The translations under genes and the position numbers were made by a program. The notes beneath the pieces are model-generated. The model was given only the letters and a program-made list of their open reading frames with translations, had not been told where the DNA came from and made no database searches. A stretch of DNA of 7,250 nucleotides from assembly GCA_902468045.1 (NCBI GenBank), contig CABQXG010000060.1, positions 1-7,250 on the forward strand, in the 5' to 3' direction. Within the stretch, counting starts at the first letter, position 1. The number at the start of each line of letters is the position of its first letter. Positions 5,669 through 7,250 of the stretch are shown here, one piece after another. This DNA comes from an uncultured Collinsella sp. (lineage in GTDB: Bacteria; Actinomycetota; Coriobacteriia; Coriobacteriales; Coriobacteriaceae).

Positions 5669-6879
5669 TGGGTATCGCCGATCACATCAAGAACGGAATA
5701 TCGCGTCGCGGCTTTGTACTCGGTGGGGCTGCCGCGGGCGCTGCCACGGTGCTTGCCGGATGCTCGAAAAAAACGGGCACCAGCGATGATGCCGCCGGCG
5801 AGCCGCAGGTTATCAAGGATGATTCCAAAATCATCTCGATTACGGATGAGTACGAGGCAGTCGACATCGATCTTGAGCCGGCGGCGTCATGGACGCTGCC
5901 TCTGGGTACGCTGCTGTACTACTGCGACGGCGATTACGCCGCGGCGATGATGGCGCCCGCATCGGCACTGCACGCCAACACACTCGGTGTGCTCAACCTG
6001 GGCGATGGCTCGCTTACCACATTAATCGAGGATCCTATCGAGGGCACGGGATATGCATTCTACGATGTCCGTGCCGGTGACGGCGTATTCGCGTGGGTTG
6101 AGATGAACTTTGCCAATTCATCGTGGAAGCTCTACGCTCAAAATCTGTCGGGCGCTTCGCTCTCTGGCGACGTGGTTGAGCTCGATCGAGGTGGCAAGGA
6201 CTATGATCCGCCCCTGTTTACGGCGTTCGGGTCATCGGTCATCTGGTATAAAATGCCTTCGGCAGGCGGCAATAAAACGAGTAGCGATTCGTTTTGCTAT
6301 CGTCGCTCGCTTGATGAATCCAAGGCCGGGGTAATTTGGAAATCGACGGGCCGCTTTGCATCGGCCCCGCGCGCGTGCGACGGCATTTTGACCATCTCGC
6401 CGCGTGTCCGCAACGACGAAGGCGTCTACTACGGCATAACGGCAATCGATCTGACCGACGGCAACAACACCAAACGTGCCCAGCTAGTTCTTCCCTCGTC
6501 AGTCTCGCCTTTCGAGGCCGTATACATGGGCGATACCTTCGTGTTTTCTATCGAGGCGACCTATAGTGGCGTGGGCAGCCTGGGCAACATGGGCACGTAT
6601 ATCGGTAATGAGGGAGGGCCGTATCTCTTCCTGTCCCGCGAGCCGCTCGCATGTGCGGCTGGCAAGAAGAATAAATACCTTGTTAAGGTACAGGCGTCGC
6701 ATTTCCTGATCGACACCTCTGCCAAGACCTATGGCTCGCTGCTGTCGCCCGACCGCGCTTTAGAGTATGGCGATTATCCAGCTACGGCGGGAAAGTCGGA
6801 CTCATTTCTTACGTACGCCACGGTACGCAACAGCCAGGGTATACCCGAGACGGTCACTGCACGCCTATTCTCTCTTTAA
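5668..6879 (+). CDS. Tat-signal lipoprotein of unknown function
   Basis: The 403-residue product begins with a twin-arginine signal (SRRGFV, residues 12-17), a hydrophobic Ala/Gly stretch, and a lipobox LAGC with Cys32. It should be exported folded by Tat and anchored to the outer face of the membrane by lipid on Cys32. Residues 33-60 are a polar, acidic linker. The rest has regularly spaced aromatic and hydrophobic strands separated by turns (for example YAFYDVRAGDGVFAWVEM and GSSVIWYKMP), which suggests a beta-propeller or similar all-beta fold. No catalytic motif is visible. The ATG shares its A with the TAA of the TSCPD gene, and there is no strong ribosome site of its own, so translation is probably coupled. 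I do not recognise a named family; similar Tat-signal proteins seem common in Coriobacteriia. Confidence 0.88.
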   Translation: MGIADHIKNGISRRGFVLGGAAAGAATVLAGCSKKTGTSDDAAGEPQVIKDDSKIISITDEYEAVDIDLEPAASWTLPLGTLLYYCDGDYAAAMMAPASALHANTLGVLNLGDGSLTTLIEDPIEGTGYAFYDVRAGDGVFAWVEMNFANSSWKLYAQNLSGASLSGDVVELDRGGKDYDPPLFTAFGSSVIWYKMPSAGGNKTSSDSFCYRRSLDESKAGVIWKSTGRFASAPRACDGILTISPRVRNDEGVYYGITAIDLTDGNNTKRAQLVLPSSVSPFEAVYMGDTFVFSIEATYSGVGSLGNMGTYIGNEGGPYLFLSREPLACAAGKKNKYLVKVQASHFLIDTSAKTYGSLLSPDRALEYGDYPATAGKSDSFLTYATVRNSQGIPETVTARLFSL

Positions 6880-6938
6880 GCTTAGAGGGGTTAAAAAGGC
6901 GCCAACAGGGGAATAAACGCGTTGTAATTGTGAGTACC

Positions 6939-6977
6939 GCCCGCCGAGCTGCCGCGTCATAGCGGCATCCGGCGGGC
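6939..6977. repeat. GC-rich inverted repeat between lipoprotein and response regulator
   Basis: GCCCGCCG (6939-6946) pairs with CGGCGGGC (6970-6977), and inside it TGCCGC (6950-6955) pairs with GCGGCA (6962-6967), with a small internal loop between. No T-run follows on either strand. It may end transcription of the lipoprotein gene or lie in the promoter region of the regulator; a TAAAAT (6988-6993) just downstream is a weak -10 candidate with no clear -35. Confidence 0.55.
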
Positions 6978-7032
6978 TCAGGTGCGTTAAAATGGGCTTG
7001 TTCTTAGCTAATTGAGACAGGGGGGCCGTGTT

Positions 7033-7250
7033 ATGGCTTCAGATGCAAAAAAGATTCTGCTGGTCGAGGATGAGAAGGCAATCCGTGACGCCGTCGCTGC
7101 CTATCTCGAGCGCGAAGGCTACTGGGTTGTGGGCGTCGGCGACGGCCAGTCCGCGATCGAGGAGTTCGAGAAGCATCAGTTCGACCTGGTCGTGCTCGAC
7201 CTTATGCTCCCCAAGATCCCCAGCGAGCGCGTTTGCCGCACCATTCGCGA
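7033..7250 (+). CDS. Response regulator, receiver domain (3' end outside window)
   Basis: Only the first 72 codons are present. They form most of a CheY-like receiver domain: KKILLVEDE gives the acidic pocket (Glu12, Asp13), and LVVLDLMLP places the phosphate-accepting Asp at residue 56. The spacing fits an OmpR/PhoB-type regulator, but the output domain is beyond the window, so the subfamily is inferred. An AGGGGGG site (7019-7025) lies 7 bases before the ATG. The partner histidine kinase would be expected downstream. Confidence 0.92.
   Translation, partial: MASDAKKILLVEDEKAIRDAVAAYLEREGYWVVGVGDGQSAIEEFEKHQFDLVVLDLMLPKIPSERVCRTIR

Overview
The window most resembles a gut actinobacterium of the class Coriobacteriia, and Collinsella is my best guess. 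This rests on GC-rich coding DNA, a thioester/Cna-B surface adhesin, a Tat-exported lipoprotein next to a TSCPD-family protein, and the general look of purB. It is inference from recognition, not a database match.

Layout. Positions 1-3132 (minus strand) hold the first 1044 codons of a very large secreted adhesin. It has a signal peptide, an N-terminal thioester (TQXA-type) domain, six Cna-B/SpaA-like domains and the start of another pilin-like domain. Its 3' end, where a sorting signal would be expected, lies outside the window. A leader region of about 300 bases separates it from a divergently transcribed tRNA-Gly(CCC) gene (3430-3504, CCA encoded) with its own promoter and a strong terminator.

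Between that terminator and purB lies about 280 bp of non-coding DNA built from palindromes. It holds two 52-bp direct repeats, each ending in a copy of the tRNA-Gly 3' end, plus an inverted copy of the tRNA T-arm. Three hairpins share the core GCGAAGC. This is the most unusual part of the window and recalls the tRNA-3'-end repeats of the E. coli tyrT operon.

The right half is plus strand. purB (adenylosuccinate lyase, 3930-5276) ends in a long hairpin. A short TSCPD-family protein (5405-5668) follows and overlaps by one base a Tat-signal lipoprotein of unknown function (5668-6879). After an intergenic inverted repeat, a response regulator begins at 7033 and runs off the end. purB is housekeeping, the TSCPD/lipoprotein pair looks translationally coupled, and the response regulator probably starts a separate two-component operon.
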